From SURF-13 sp038924245 (GTDB taxonomy: Bacteria; Pseudomonadota; Gammaproteobacteria; SURF-13), in assembly GCA_038924245.1 (NCBI GenBank), contig JBCKVB010000003.1:1-64000 (forward strand): a stretch of DNA of 64,000 nt, in the 5' to 3' direction. Both the position numbers and the translations under genes were made by a program. Positions 27,977-36,046 of the stretch are shown one piece after another. How positions within the stretch are numbered: the stretch's first letter is position 1; each line of letters begins with the position of its first letter. The notes beneath the pieces are model-generated. The model was given only the letters and a program-made list of their open reading frames with translations, was not told where the DNA came from and ran no database searches.

Positions 27977-30352
27977 ATGAGCCCGTTCATTAAGACCCTC
28001 GGCTTCATCCCCGCCGCCCTGCTTGCCCTGCTCACCCTTGGTGTCGTGGCCTTAACCGGTTTGTATCTCTATCTCGCCCCGCAGTTGCCTTCCGCGGACA
28101 AGCTCACCGAGGTGCGCATGCAGGTACCGCTCAAGGTATATACGCGCGAGGGCAAGCTGATCGCCGAGTTCGGTGAAATGCGCCGTATCCCGGTGCAGTT
28201 CGGCCAGGTGCCCAAACAATTGGTGCAGGCGGTGCTGGCCGCCGAGGACGACCGCTTCTACAGCCACCCCGGTGTGGACTATCAGGGTCTGCTGCGCGCG
28301 GCGTTGTCCCTGGCCGCGACCGGCGAGAAGAAGCAGGGCGGCAGCACCATCACCATGCAGGTGGCGCGCAATTTTTTCCTGTCTTCCGAAAAGACCTTCA
28401 TGCGCAAGTTCAGGGAAATCCTGCTTGCCTTCCGCATCGAACAGAGCCTGAGCAAGGATCAAATTCTGGAGCTCTACCTCAATAAGATTTACTACGGTAA
28501 CCGCGCCTATGGCGTGGCCGCCGCCGCACAATTTTACTACGGCGCGCAGCTCAATCAACTCACGCTGGCGCAGATGGCCACCCTCGCCGGCCTGCCCAAG
28601 GCGCCTTCCAGACACAACCCCATCGTCAATCTGGAGCGCGCGGTGGAGCGGCGCGATTACATCCTGGAGCGCATGCACGCGCTCGGTTACATTGACGCGG
28701 CCGAATATCAGGCGGCGCGTGCGAGCGCGGAGACCGCGGCGCGCCACGCCCCCGAGATCGAGGTCGAGGCGCCGCATATGGCGGAGATGGCGCGCACCGA
28801 GATGGTGCGCCGCTATGGCGAGACGGAGGCCTATACCGGCGATTATGAGGTCTACACCACGCTTGATGCGCGCCAGCAAACGGCCGCCAACCAGGCGTTG
28901 CGCGCCGCGCTGCTCGAATACGACCAGCGTCACGGCTACCGCAAGCCGGAAGGCCGCGCCGAGCTGAAGCAGGACGCGAACAGCGCCGCTTGGCGGGCCG
29001 CGCTGGAGCGCTACACCGAAAGCGGCGGCTTGTTGCCCGCGCTGGTGCTGGAGGCGCGCGGGCAGGGCGCGCGCGTGTACACACTCAGCCAGGGCGTGCT
29101 GGAGCTGACCTGGGCCGGACTGTCCTGGGCGGTGCCCTTTATAGATGAAAACCGGCGCGGAGCGCCGCCCAAAAATGCCGCACAAATCCTTAAGGCCGGA
29201 GATATCATCCGCCTGCAACGCGGCAGCAACGAGGCTTGGCTGCTGGCGCAGATGCCGGCGGTGGAGGGCGGGCTGGTCGCGCTGCATCCCGCCACCGGCG
29301 CAATCAGCGCGTTGGCCGGCGGGTTTAATTTTTATCAAAGCAACTTCAATCGCGTGCTGCAGGCAAACCGCCAGCCGGGTTCCAGCTTCAAGCCGTTTCT
29401 TTACTCCGCGGCGCTGGAGCGCGGGTTCACGCCGGCGAGCGTGGTCAACGACGCGCCGGTGATCGTGGAGGGGGCGGATCTGGATCAGTCCACCTGGCGC
29501 CCGGAGAATTTCGGCGGCAAGTTTTACGGCCCCACGCGCCTGCGCGAGGCGCTCGCCCACTCGCGCAACATGGTTTCGATCCGCGTGCTGCGCGCCATGG
29601 GCGTGCCTTACGCCGTTGAGTACGCGGCGCGTTTCGGCTTCAAGCCGGGGCAGTTGCCCAAGGTGTTGTCGCTCGCGCTCGGCAGCGGCTCGGTCACACC
29701 GCTTGAGCTGGCGCGCGCGTACGCGGTGTTCGCCAACGGCGGCTATCTGATCGAGCCGTATTTCATGGACCGCATCGTGGACGCGCAGGGCCGGGTGTTG
29801 ATGCAGGCCGACCCGCTCACCGTGTGCGCCCAGTGCGAGGAGGGCGTCGCGCCGCACGCCGGGCAAGGCAGGAACGCGCCGCGCGTGATCAGCGCGCAAA
29901 ACGCCTATCTCATGAACTCCATGCTGCGGGATGTGATCCGCGTCGGCACCGCGCGCCGCGCGCTGGAGTTAAAGCGCGGCGATCTGGCCGGCAAGACCGG
30001 CACCACCAATGACCTGCGCGACGCCTGGTTCGCCGGTTTCAACCCTGAACTGGTGGCCGCCGCCTGGGTGGGATTTGACAATCACGCCCCGCTCGGCGAC
30101 GAGGAGACCGGCGGACGCGCCGCGCTGCCCGCATGGATGCGGTTTATGGAGGCCGCCCTGAAGGATGTGCCGGAGCAGCCCTATCCTATCCCCGCTGGCA
30201 TCGTGACGTTGCGCATAGACCCGGAGAGCGGGGCGCTGGCGGCGGAAAATGATGCGCACGCCATTGCCGAGGTGTTCAACAGCGAGCAGTTGCCCGCCCA
30301 CACCGCGCAGCCCAATGCGGCGGGCGGGGCGGGCGCGGAACAGTTATTTTAG
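27977..30352 (+). CDS. mrcA: Penicillin-binding protein 1A (bifunctional glycosyltransferase/transpeptidase)
   Basis: The 791-residue class A PBP polymerises and crosslinks peptidoglycan. It has an N-terminal membrane anchor (residues about 10-32). The GT51 glycosyltransferase shows AAEDDRFYSHPGVD (catalytic Glu about residue 93), GGSTITMQVARNFF and RKFREILLAFRIE. An OB-like insert near residues 300-390 follows. In the transpeptidase the SxxK nucleophile is in PGSSFKPFLY (Ser about 469), SxN is SHSRNMVS and KTGTT is near residue 671. It stands at the conserved position divergent from pilM. The following small gene starts 4 bp after its stop. Confidence 0.96.
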   Translation: MSPFIKTLGFIPAALLALLTLGVVALTGLYLYLAPQLPSADKLTEVRMQVPLKVYTREGKLIAEFGEMRRIPVQFGQVPKQLVQAVLAAEDDRFYSHPGVDYQGLLRAALSLAATGEKKQGGSTITMQVARNFFLSSEKTFMRKFREILLAFRIEQSLSKDQILELYLNKIYYGNRAYGVAAAAQFYYGAQLNQLTLAQMATLAGLPKAPSRHNPIVNLERAVERRDYILERMHALGYIDAAEYQAARASAETAARHAPEIEVEAPHMAEMARTEMVRRYGETEAYTGDYEVYTTLDARQQTAANQALRAALLEYDQRHGYRKPEGRAELKQDANSAAWRAALERYTESGGLLPALVLEARGQGARVYTLSQGVLELTWAGLSWAVPFIDENRRGAPPKNAAQILKAGDIIRLQRGSNEAWLLAQMPAVEGGLVALHPATGAISALAGGFNFYQSNFNRVLQANRQPGSSFKPFLYSAALERGFTPASVVNDAPVIVEGADLDQSTWRPENFGGKFYGPTRLREALAHSRNMVSIRVLRAMGVPYAVEYAARFGFKPGQLPKVLSLALGSGSVTPLELARAYAVFANGGYLIEPYFMDRIVDAQGRVLMQADPLTVCAQCEEGVAPHAGQGRNAPRVISAQNAYLMNSMLRDVIRVGTARRALELKRGDLAGKTGTTNDLRDAWFAGFNPELVAAAWVGFDNHAPLGDEETGGRAALPAWMRFMEAALKDVPEQPYPIPAGIVTLRIDPESGALAAENDAHAIAEVFNSEQLPAHTAQPNAAGGAGAEQLF

Positions 30353-30355
30353 CGC

Positions 30356-30991
30356 ATGGCCACGCACGAACAACGCCAGCGCCGCATGATCGCCCTGGAG
30401 GCGGCGCGGCTCATCGCCGAACACGGCATGAGCGACTACCATGCCGCGAAATGCAAGGCCGCGCGGCGCCTCGGCGTGCATGAGCCGCTGCCGCGTAATG
30501 AAGAGGTGGAGCAGGCGCTGGGAGATTATCAGCGCTTGTTTCAGGCCGGCACGCAGCCGCGCCATTTGCGGAAGCTGCGCGAGGCGGCGCAGCAGGCGAT
30601 GCGCTTGCTGGAGCGCTTTGAGCCGCGCCTCACGGGCTCCGTGCTGTCCGGCACCGCGCACCGGCATTCCGACGTGAATCTGCACCTGTTCGCCGGCACG
30701 CCGGAAGAAGTGGGCTGGTTTCTGGACAGCCAGGCCATTCCGTTTCAACTGGCGCAGCGCCACTTCAGCTTTACCTCCGCTGAACCGGCCAGGACCTGCC
30801 CGGTATACCGTTTTGTCGCGGGCGATGTGACCCTGGACCTCGCGGTGTTCCCTCTGCTCGGCCTGCGCCAGGCGCCGCTCGGTCCCGTGGACGGGCGGCC
30901 CATGCCGCGCATCGCGCTCGCGGCGCTGCGTAAGCTGGCTGAGCCGCGAAGCGGAGAAGGCCAGCACAAGGAGGTGCTGGCGGGTGTTTGA
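30356..30991 (+). CDS. Conserved protein, possible nucleotidyltransferase-like fold; repeat-derived C-terminus
   Basis: The 211-residue protein begins 4 bp after the PBP1A stop codon. The first half is helical (QRRMIALEAARLIAEHG, SDYHAAKCKAARRLG). The second contains LTGSVLSGTAHRHSDVNLHLF, a Gly-Ser then Asp-x-x pattern reminiscent of nucleotidyltransferases, and a strand-rich part ending in VDGRPMPRIALAALRKL. A conserved family of this type occurs in gammaproteobacteria but its activity is not known to me. The last about 17 residues (EPRSGEGQHKEVLAGV) are encoded by repeat modules (GAGCCGCGAAGCGG and a GCCAGCAC/GTGCTGGC hairpin), so the native C-terminus was probably replaced or extended by repeat insertion. 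Confidence 0.65.
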   Translation: MATHEQRQRRMIALEAARLIAEHGMSDYHAAKCKAARRLGVHEPLPRNEEVEQALGDYQRLFQAGTQPRHLRKLREAAQQAMRLLERFEPRLTGSVLSGTAHRHSDVNLHLFAGTPEEVGWFLDSQAIPFQLAQRHFSFTSAEPARTCPVYRFVAGDVTLDLAVFPLLGLRQAPLGPVDGRPMPRIALAALRKLAEPRSGEGQHKEVLAGV

Positions 30992-31226
30992 GGTTGAGAT
31001 GTTATTGCGCCAGGGATGGCATCACGGCTGTTTATCGAGGCCAGGTAGCTTATAAGTTGGAGTAATGCGTCATTCCGACGTACAGGGATGTACTAGTGTC
31101 GCGGGAGGCAGGACGCCGGGAGCGACCGACGTACAGGGAAGAGCGCCAGCGAAGGGTTCAGGGATAGCGAAGGGTTCTGCTAGTGTCGCGGGAGGCAGGA
31201 TGCCGGGAGCGGCCGACACACGCTGT
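30941..31226 (+). repeat. GGA-loop hairpin array A
   Basis: Modules in order: GAGCCGCGAAGCGG (30941-30954); hairpin GCCAGCAC-AAGGAG-GTGCTGGC (30960-30981); GCCAGGGATGGC (31009-31020); perfect hairpin GTACAGGGATGTAC (31080-31093); palindrome with arms GTCGC...GCGAC and GGC...GCC around AGGAC (31098-31126); then a longer second copy (31128-31213) containing CAGGGATAGCGAAGGG and a palindrome whose loop is AGGAT. GGA always lies on the plus strand, the strand of the upstream gene. The first two modules are inside the preceding coding sequence. Confidence 0.8.
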
Positions 31227-31268
31227 GGCGTCATTTTTTTGACACATCTGTATGCACAACGGCCTGTC

Positions 31269-31476
31269 TTATACACATTCTAAGATCGGTGTCCAGAGAA
31301 GGTTCGCGCAGGGTGCTCGAGAAAGCCGCAGCCATACAGTTAACTAAATGATATAATTAACTATTTTTATGACAAGATCAAATTATGACCATTCTGTTAC
31401 AGGCTCCACTGGGATGGGCTTTTGCGCCCTTTTACCCCATGTCATCCACAAAGTTATCCACAGATTTTGTGGATAA
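31269..31476. promoter_or_regulatory. DnaA-box cluster with AT-rich tract ahead of priA
   Basis: TTATACACA (31269-31277) and TTATCCACA (31454-31462) match the DnaA box TTATNCACA. TGTGGATAA (31468-31476) is a perfect box in inverse orientation, and TCATCCACA (31442-31450) differs by one base. The last three fall within 35 bp. Between them lies an AT-rich tract (about 31336-31380). The rest of 31231-31574 has no gene. This may regulate priA by DnaA or be a secondary DnaA-binding locus; origin function is unproven. Confidence 0.55.
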
Positions 31477-31574
31477 CAAAATTCCTAAACCGGGACAGAA
31501 GCTTAGCGGATGGAGATGATACCGCTTCTGCTGTAGCCCCCCGCCCCCCGCATCTTTGCTGACATCCTGCTCCC

Positions 31575-33647
31575 ATGCCCCGTGATTATCTGGTGTTGCG
31601 CGTCGCGGTACCCGTGCCACTGCCGCGCTGGTTTGATTATTTAGCCCCGCGCGTCTGTCCACACCCGCCGCAACCGGGCATGCGCGTCAAGGTGCCGTTC
31701 GGACGCAGCGAGGCAGTGGGATTGATAATGGAGCTCGCCAACCAGAGCGCGCTGGGCGAGGGGCGCTTGAAACATGCCTTGAGTCTGCTGGATGAACAGC
31801 CGTTGCTGGATGAATCACTGCTCGGCCTGTTGCGCTGGGCGAGCGCTTATTATCACCACCCCATCGGCGAAGTGGTGGCCGCCGCCTTGCCCGGACACTT
31901 GCGCGCCGGACGCGCCGCCTCGCTGGCTGATCCCGGCGACGCACAGGGAAGAGCGCCAGCGAAGGGTTCTGCTAGTGTCGCGGGAGGCAGGATGCCGGGA
32001 GCGACCGCGCTGGATCAGGGGCTGCTTGCGGCCGCGCCGCCCGTGCTGAACGGCGCGCAGCAACAAGCCGTCACCGAGGTGGCGGAGGCGCAAGGCTTTC
32101 AGGTGTTGCTCTTGCAAGGCGTCACCGGCAGCGGCAAGACCGAGGTGTATCTGCGCCTGATTGAGCGGGTGGTGGCGCGCGGCGCGCAAGTGCTGGTGCT
32201 GGCGCCGGAGATCGGCCTCACCCCGCAACTGCTGGCGCGTTTTCAGCAGCGTTTCGCCGTGCCGATAGCGGTTCTGCATTCCGCCCTGGGCGAGCGCGAG
32301 CGCGCACAGAACTGGCTCGCCGCGCGCGCGGGCCGCGCGCCCATCGTGCTCGGCACGCGCTCCGCCGTGTTCACGCCCCTTGCGCGGCCTGGCCTCATCA
32401 TCATAGACGAGGAGCACGACGCCTCGTTCAAACAGCAGGACGGGTTCCGCTATCACGCGCGCGACGTCGCCATCCTGCGCGCGCAACGCGCCGGCATCCC
32501 GGTGCTGCTCGGCTCCGCCACCCCTTCCTTCGAATCGCTGTACAACGTGCGCCAGGGGCGCTACCGCGCGCTGAGTCTGCCGGAGCGCGCCGGCGGCGCG
32601 GCGCATCCGGAGATGCGGCTGCTGGACGTGCGCCATCAAGTGTTGCAGGGCGGCATGTCGGCGCCGCTGCTCGACGCGGTGGGCGAGCACCTGGCGCGCG
32701 GTGAACAGGTGCTGCTGTTTTTAAACCGGCGCGGTTTCGCGCCGCTGCTCATGTGCCACGCCTGCGGCTGGAGCGCGCAGTGCGAACGCTGCGACGCGCG
32801 CATGGTGCTGTATCTCGATCAGGCGCGCGCTTTGCACTGCCAGCACTGCGGCGCGCAACGCGCGCGCCCGGAGCAGTGCGCGGCGTGCCAGAGCGCCGAG
32901 CTGCGCGTGCTGGGTTACGGCACCGAGCGCGTCGAGCAAACCCTGCGCGAGCACTTTCCCGCCGCCGAGGTGCTGCGCATAGACCGCGACAGCACGCGGC
33001 GCAAGGGCGCGCTCGATGATCTGCTCGCGCGCGCGCAACAGGGTGGCGCGCAAATCCTCATCGGCACCCAGATGCTGGCCAAAGGCCATCACCTGCCCAA
33101 TGTCACCCTGGCCGGGATACTCAACCTGGATCAAGGTTTGTTCGGGGCGGATTTCCGCGCCGCCGAGCGCATGGCGCAGCTCATCGTGCAGGTGGCGGGG
33201 CGCGCCGGGCGCGCGCACAAGCCAGGGCGGGTGCTGATCCAGACCCATCACCCCACGCACCCCTTGCTCACCGCGCTCATCCGTGACGGCTATGCCGCCT
33301 TTGCCGAGGCGGCGCTCACCGAGCGAAAACACACGCACTTGCCGCCTTACAGCAGTCTGGCGTTGCTGCGCGCCGAGGCGGTGAACCGTAGCGCGCCGCT
33401 GGAATTCTTGCGCGCGGCGCAGGCCGCCGCCGAACCTCTGGCCGGCGCCGCCGTACAGATACTGGGGCCGGTCAGCGCTCCCATGGAGCGGCGCGCCGGG
33501 CGTTACCGCGCGCAACTGCTGGTGCAAGCCGCGCGCCGTAATGAATTGCAGCGTCTGCTCGATGCCTGGATGCCGCTGCTGGAGACGATCAAGACCGCGC
33601 GCAAGGTACGCTGGTCGCTGGATGTGGATCCGGTGGAGATACTTTGA
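31575..33647 (+). CDS. priA: Replication restart helicase PriA, winged-helix region replaced by repeat
   Basis: The 690-residue superfamily 2 helicase reloads the replisome at stalled forks. The N-terminal 3' DNA-binding domain (VAVPVPLPRWFDYLAP) runs to about residue 112. Walker A is GVTGSGKTEVYL (about 180), DEEH is in IIIDEEHDASFKQQ, and the zinc region carries eight Cys (CHACGWSAQCERC, CQHC, CAAC) near residues 393-440. Motifs V/VI are GTQMLAKGHH and QVAGRAGRAHK. Between ALPGHLRAGR and LNGAQQQAV only about 50 residues remain, against about 85 in E. coli, where the winged helix sits. Of these, residues 122-144 (DAQGRA...VAGGRMPGAT) come from a dispersed GGA-hairpin repeat. Confidence 0.93.
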   Translation: MPRDYLVLRVAVPVPLPRWFDYLAPRVCPHPPQPGMRVKVPFGRSEAVGLIMELANQSALGEGRLKHALSLLDEQPLLDESLLGLLRWASAYYHHPIGEVVAAALPGHLRAGRAASLADPGDAQGRAPAKGSASVAGGRMPGATALDQGLLAAAPPVLNGAQQQAVTEVAEAQGFQVLLLQGVTGSGKTEVYLRLIERVVARGAQVLVLAPEIGLTPQLLARFQQRFAVPIAVLHSALGERERAQNWLAARAGRAPIVLGTRSAVFTPLARPGLIIIDEEHDASFKQQDGFRYHARDVAILRAQRAGIPVLLGSATPSFESLYNVRQGRYRALSLPERAGGAAHPEMRLLDVRHQVLQGGMSAPLLDAVGEHLARGEQVLLFLNRRGFAPLLMCHACGWSAQCERCDARMVLYLDQARALHCQHCGAQRARPEQCAACQSAELRVLGYGTERVEQTLREHFPAAEVLRIDRDSTRRKGALDDLLARAQQGGAQILIGTQMLAKGHHLPNVTLAGILNLDQGLFGADFRAAERMAQLIVQVAGRAGRAHKPGRVLIQTHHPTHPLLTALIRDGYAAFAEAALTERKHTHLPPYSSLALLRAEAVNRSAPLEFLRAAQAAAEPLAGAAVQILGPVSAPMERRAGRYRAQLLVQAARRNELQRLLDAWMPLLETIKTARKVRWSLDVDPVEIL
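31938..32006 (+). repeat. In-frame GGA-hairpin repeat inside priA
   Basis: The 69 bp match the second module of array A almost exactly (GCACAGGGAAGAGCGCCAGC ... GTCGC-GGGAGGC-AGGAT-GCCGGGA-GCGAC). It contributes 23 codons without disturbing the frame. Outer arms GTCGC and GCGAC (31977-32005) close the palindrome. The length is a multiple of three. Confidence 0.85.
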
Positions 33648-33650
33648 CGG

Positions 33651-33737
33651 CAGAGAAAAGATACAAGAGAAAAGATACAAGGGAAGAGGTAAAATAACCG
33701 CTGATCCTTTCCTCTTTTCTCTTGCCTCTTTTCTCTG
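33651..33737 (+). repeat. AGAGAAAAG-type inverted repeat in the argS leader
   Basis: A purine-rich arm (33651-33675, CAGAGAAAAGATACAAGAG...) pairs nearly perfectly with the pyrimidine-rich arm at 33711-33737. The second arm ends 5 bp before the argS ATG. A closely related sequence in inverse orientation lies at 56893-56932, between the DUF3579 gene and dksA. Confidence 0.6.
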
Positions 33738-33742
33738 TTTCT

Positions 33743-35515
33743 ATGAAATCCCACCTGCGCGACCTGCTGCATCAGGCACTGCAAAGTTTGCACACGCAAG
33801 GCGTGCTGCCGGATGCGGTGTATGAGATCGGCGTGGAGCGCGCGCAGGAGGCGCAGCACGGCGACTACGCGAGCAATATCGCCTTGACCCTGGCCAAGGC
33901 CGCGCGCCGCAAGCCGCGCGAGCTGGCCGAATTGATCGTGGCGCGGCTCCCGGCCTCGGCGCGTATCGCCAGGGTGGACATCGCGGGGCCGGGCTTCATC
34001 AATTTTTTCGTGAGTCCCACGGCGTTGCAATCGGTGGTGAGCGATATTTCGCAGGTCGGAGAACGTTACGGAACCAGCCGGCTCGGCGCGAACCAGAAAG
34101 TGCAGGTGGAGTTCGTCTCGGCCAATCCCAACGGTCCGCTGCACGTCGGTCACGGGCGCGGCGCGGCCATCGGCAGCACGCTCGCCAATCTGTTGCAGGC
34201 GGTGGGCTACCAGGTGCAGCGCGAATACTACGTCAACGACGCCGGGCGGCAGATGGACATTCTCGCGCTGAGCGTGTGGCTGCGCTACCTGGAGCAGTGC
34301 GGCGAGCGCGTGACCTTTCCCGTCAACGGTTATAAAGGCGATTATGTGCGCCACATCGCACGCGCGTTGCGGGAACGGCACGGCGCGGCTCTGCGCCATG
34401 ACGCGCCACAGGTGTGGCGTGATGTGCCGCCGGATGAAGGCGCCGAAAACGGCGCCGGGAACGGCGACAAGGAATTGCACGTGGATGCGCTGATCGCGCG
34501 CGCCAAGAGCCTGCTCGGCGCGGACGGCTATCGCACGCTGTTTGAGGCGGGACTCAACGCCATGCTGGCCGACATCCGCGACGATCTGGAACAGTTCGGC
34601 GTGCATTACGACAACTGGTTTTCCGAGCGTTCGCTCACCACCGGCGGCGTGGTGGAGCAGAGCATCGCGCGCCTGAAGCAGGGCGGCGATCTGTACCGGC
34701 AGGACGGCGCGTGGTGGTTCCGCTCCAGCCGCTACGGTGATGAAAAAGACCGCGTGGTGGTGCGCGACAACGGCGACCAGACCTATTTCGCCTCCGACAT
34801 CGCCTATCACCTGGGCAAGTTCGAGCGCGGCTTTGCGCGCGTCATCAATGTGTGGGGCTCGGATCACCACGGCTACATTCCGCGCGTCAAGGCGGCGCTG
34901 CAGGCGCTGGGTTGCGACCCAGACAGGCTGGACGTGGTGCTGGTGCAGTTCGTGATCTTGTTCCGCAACGGCGTGCGCGCGCAGATGTCCACGCGCGCGG
35001 GCGAATTCGTCACCCTGCGCGAGCTGCGTAACGAGGTGGGCAACGACGCGGCGCGTTTTTTCTACGTGATGCGCAAGAGCGACCAGCACCTCGATTTCGA
35101 TCTGGAACTGGCCAAGTCGAGCAGCAACGAGAATCCGGTGTACTATGTGCAATACGCGCACGCGCGCATCTGCAGCGTGTTGCGCCAGGGCGAACAAAAG
35201 GGTTACGTGTGGGACGGCGCCGAGGGCCTCGCGCAGCTGCATTTACTGGTGGAAGGGCATGAACAGAAGCTCATGAGCACTTTGTCGCATTACGGAGCGG
35301 CGGTGGAACGCGCCGCGCTGAGTTACGAGCCGCACCAGATCGTTTACTATCTCAAGGAGCTGGCGGCCGACCTGCACGCTTATTACAACGCGCTGCCGTT
35401 TCTGGTCGAAGACGCCGCTTTGCGCAACGCGCGCCTCACCCTGCTCGCCGCGACGCGCCAGGTGCTGAGAAACGCGCTCGCGCTGCTTGGCGTGAGCGCG
35501 CCGGAGAGCATGTGA
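33743..35515 (+). CDS. argS: Arginyl-tRNA synthetase
   Basis: The 590-residue class I synthetase charges tRNA-Arg. I choose ATG 33743 (MKSHLRDLLHQAL), the family start. It has an N-terminal Add1 domain, the HIGH-type motif SANPNGPLHVGHGR (about residues 127-140), YYVNDAGRQMD, and WGSDHHGYIPR. The KMSKS position reads QMSTRAGEFVTL, as usual for ArgRS lacking the canonical Lys, and the C-terminal DALR helical domain ends in RQVLRNALALLGVSAPESM. No Shine-Dalgarno sequence is obvious: a pyrimidine-rich hairpin arm lies just upstream. The stop overlaps the ATG of the SPOR gene. Confidence 0.95.
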   Translation: MKSHLRDLLHQALQSLHTQGVLPDAVYEIGVERAQEAQHGDYASNIALTLAKAARRKPRELAELIVARLPASARIARVDIAGPGFINFFVSPTALQSVVSDISQVGERYGTSRLGANQKVQVEFVSANPNGPLHVGHGRGAAIGSTLANLLQAVGYQVQREYYVNDAGRQMDILALSVWLRYLEQCGERVTFPVNGYKGDYVRHIARALRERHGAALRHDAPQVWRDVPPDEGAENGAGNGDKELHVDALIARAKSLLGADGYRTLFEAGLNAMLADIRDDLEQFGVHYDNWFSERSLTTGGVVEQSIARLKQGGDLYRQDGAWWFRSSRYGDEKDRVVVRDNGDQTYFASDIAYHLGKFERGFARVINVWGSDHHGYIPRVKAALQALGCDPDRLDVVLVQFVILFRNGVRAQMSTRAGEFVTLRELRNEVGNDAARFFYVMRKSDQHLDFDLELAKSSSNENPVYYVQYAHARICSVLRQGEQKGYVWDGAEGLAQLHLLVEGHEQKLMSTLSHYGAAVERAALSYEPHQIVYYLKELAADLHAYYNALPFLVEDAALRNARLTLLAATRQVLRNALALLGVSAPESM

Positions 35516-36039
35516 TGGCCGCGCGCGCGCAGGCCAAGCCGGGCTGGTGGTTTTTGGCCGGGCTGGCGCTCGGCCTGCTGGTGGCGTTATGGGTGTATCT
35601 CAAGGGGCCGCGTGCCGCGCCGGATGTGAGCCGCGCCGAGCGCGCCGCGGCGCAGGAACAGGGCGCTGATAAAAAAACCGCTGAGTCGGCCACCACCACC
35701 AAGCCGCGCTTCACTTTCTACACCATCCTGCAGGAGCTGGAAGTGGCGCTGCCCGATCAGGAGACCGGAGCGAAGCCCCAGTCCAGCGCGGCGGGCAAGC
35801 CCGATGCCTATATCCTGCAGGCGGGCTCGTTCAAGAGTTTTGAGGAGGCCGACCGGCTCAAGGCGAGCCTGAACCTGATCGGCGTCGAGGCGGGGATACA
35901 AACCGTGACGGTGAACAATAAGGACACCTGGCACCGGGTGCAGATCGGCCCGTACCGGGACCTGGCCGAACTCAACGCGGTGCGCGCGCGCCTGAAACAA
36001 AACAATATTGATGCGGTGTTGTTGAAGCTGAAGAGTTGA
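35515..36039 (+). CDS. SPOR-domain membrane protein
   Basis: The 174-residue protein starts at ATG 35515, which shares a base with the argS stop. It has one membrane span (WWFLAGLALGLLVALWVYL, about residues 12-30), a low-complexity periplasmic linker, and a C-terminal SPOR domain (YILQAGSFKSFEEADRLKASL ... RVQIGPYRDLAELNAVRARL). SPOR domains bind denuded glycan strands at division sites. The argS-SPOR order is conserved in Pseudomonas and relatives, where hslVU often follows; here it does not. Confidence 0.88.
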   Translation: MAARAQAKPGWWFLAGLALGLLVALWVYLKGPRAAPDVSRAERAAAQEQGADKKTAESATTTKPRFTFYTILQELEVALPDQETGAKPQSSAAGKPDAYILQAGSFKSFEEADRLKASLNLIGVEAGIQTVTVNNKDTWHRVQIGPYRDLAELNAVRARLKQNNIDAVLLKLKS

Positions 36040-36046
36040 CGTCCGT

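Noticed and set aside
31262..31280. Tn5-like mosaic end (CTGTCTTATACACATTCT)
   Set aside because: It resembles the 19-bp mosaic end but lacks two bases, has no partner end or transposase, and its core is simply a DnaA-box sequence.
31231..31574. Chromosomal replication origin
   Set aside because: DnaA boxes and an AT-rich tract are present, but no dnaA, dnaN, gidA or parAB is near; only a DnaA-binding cluster is claimed.
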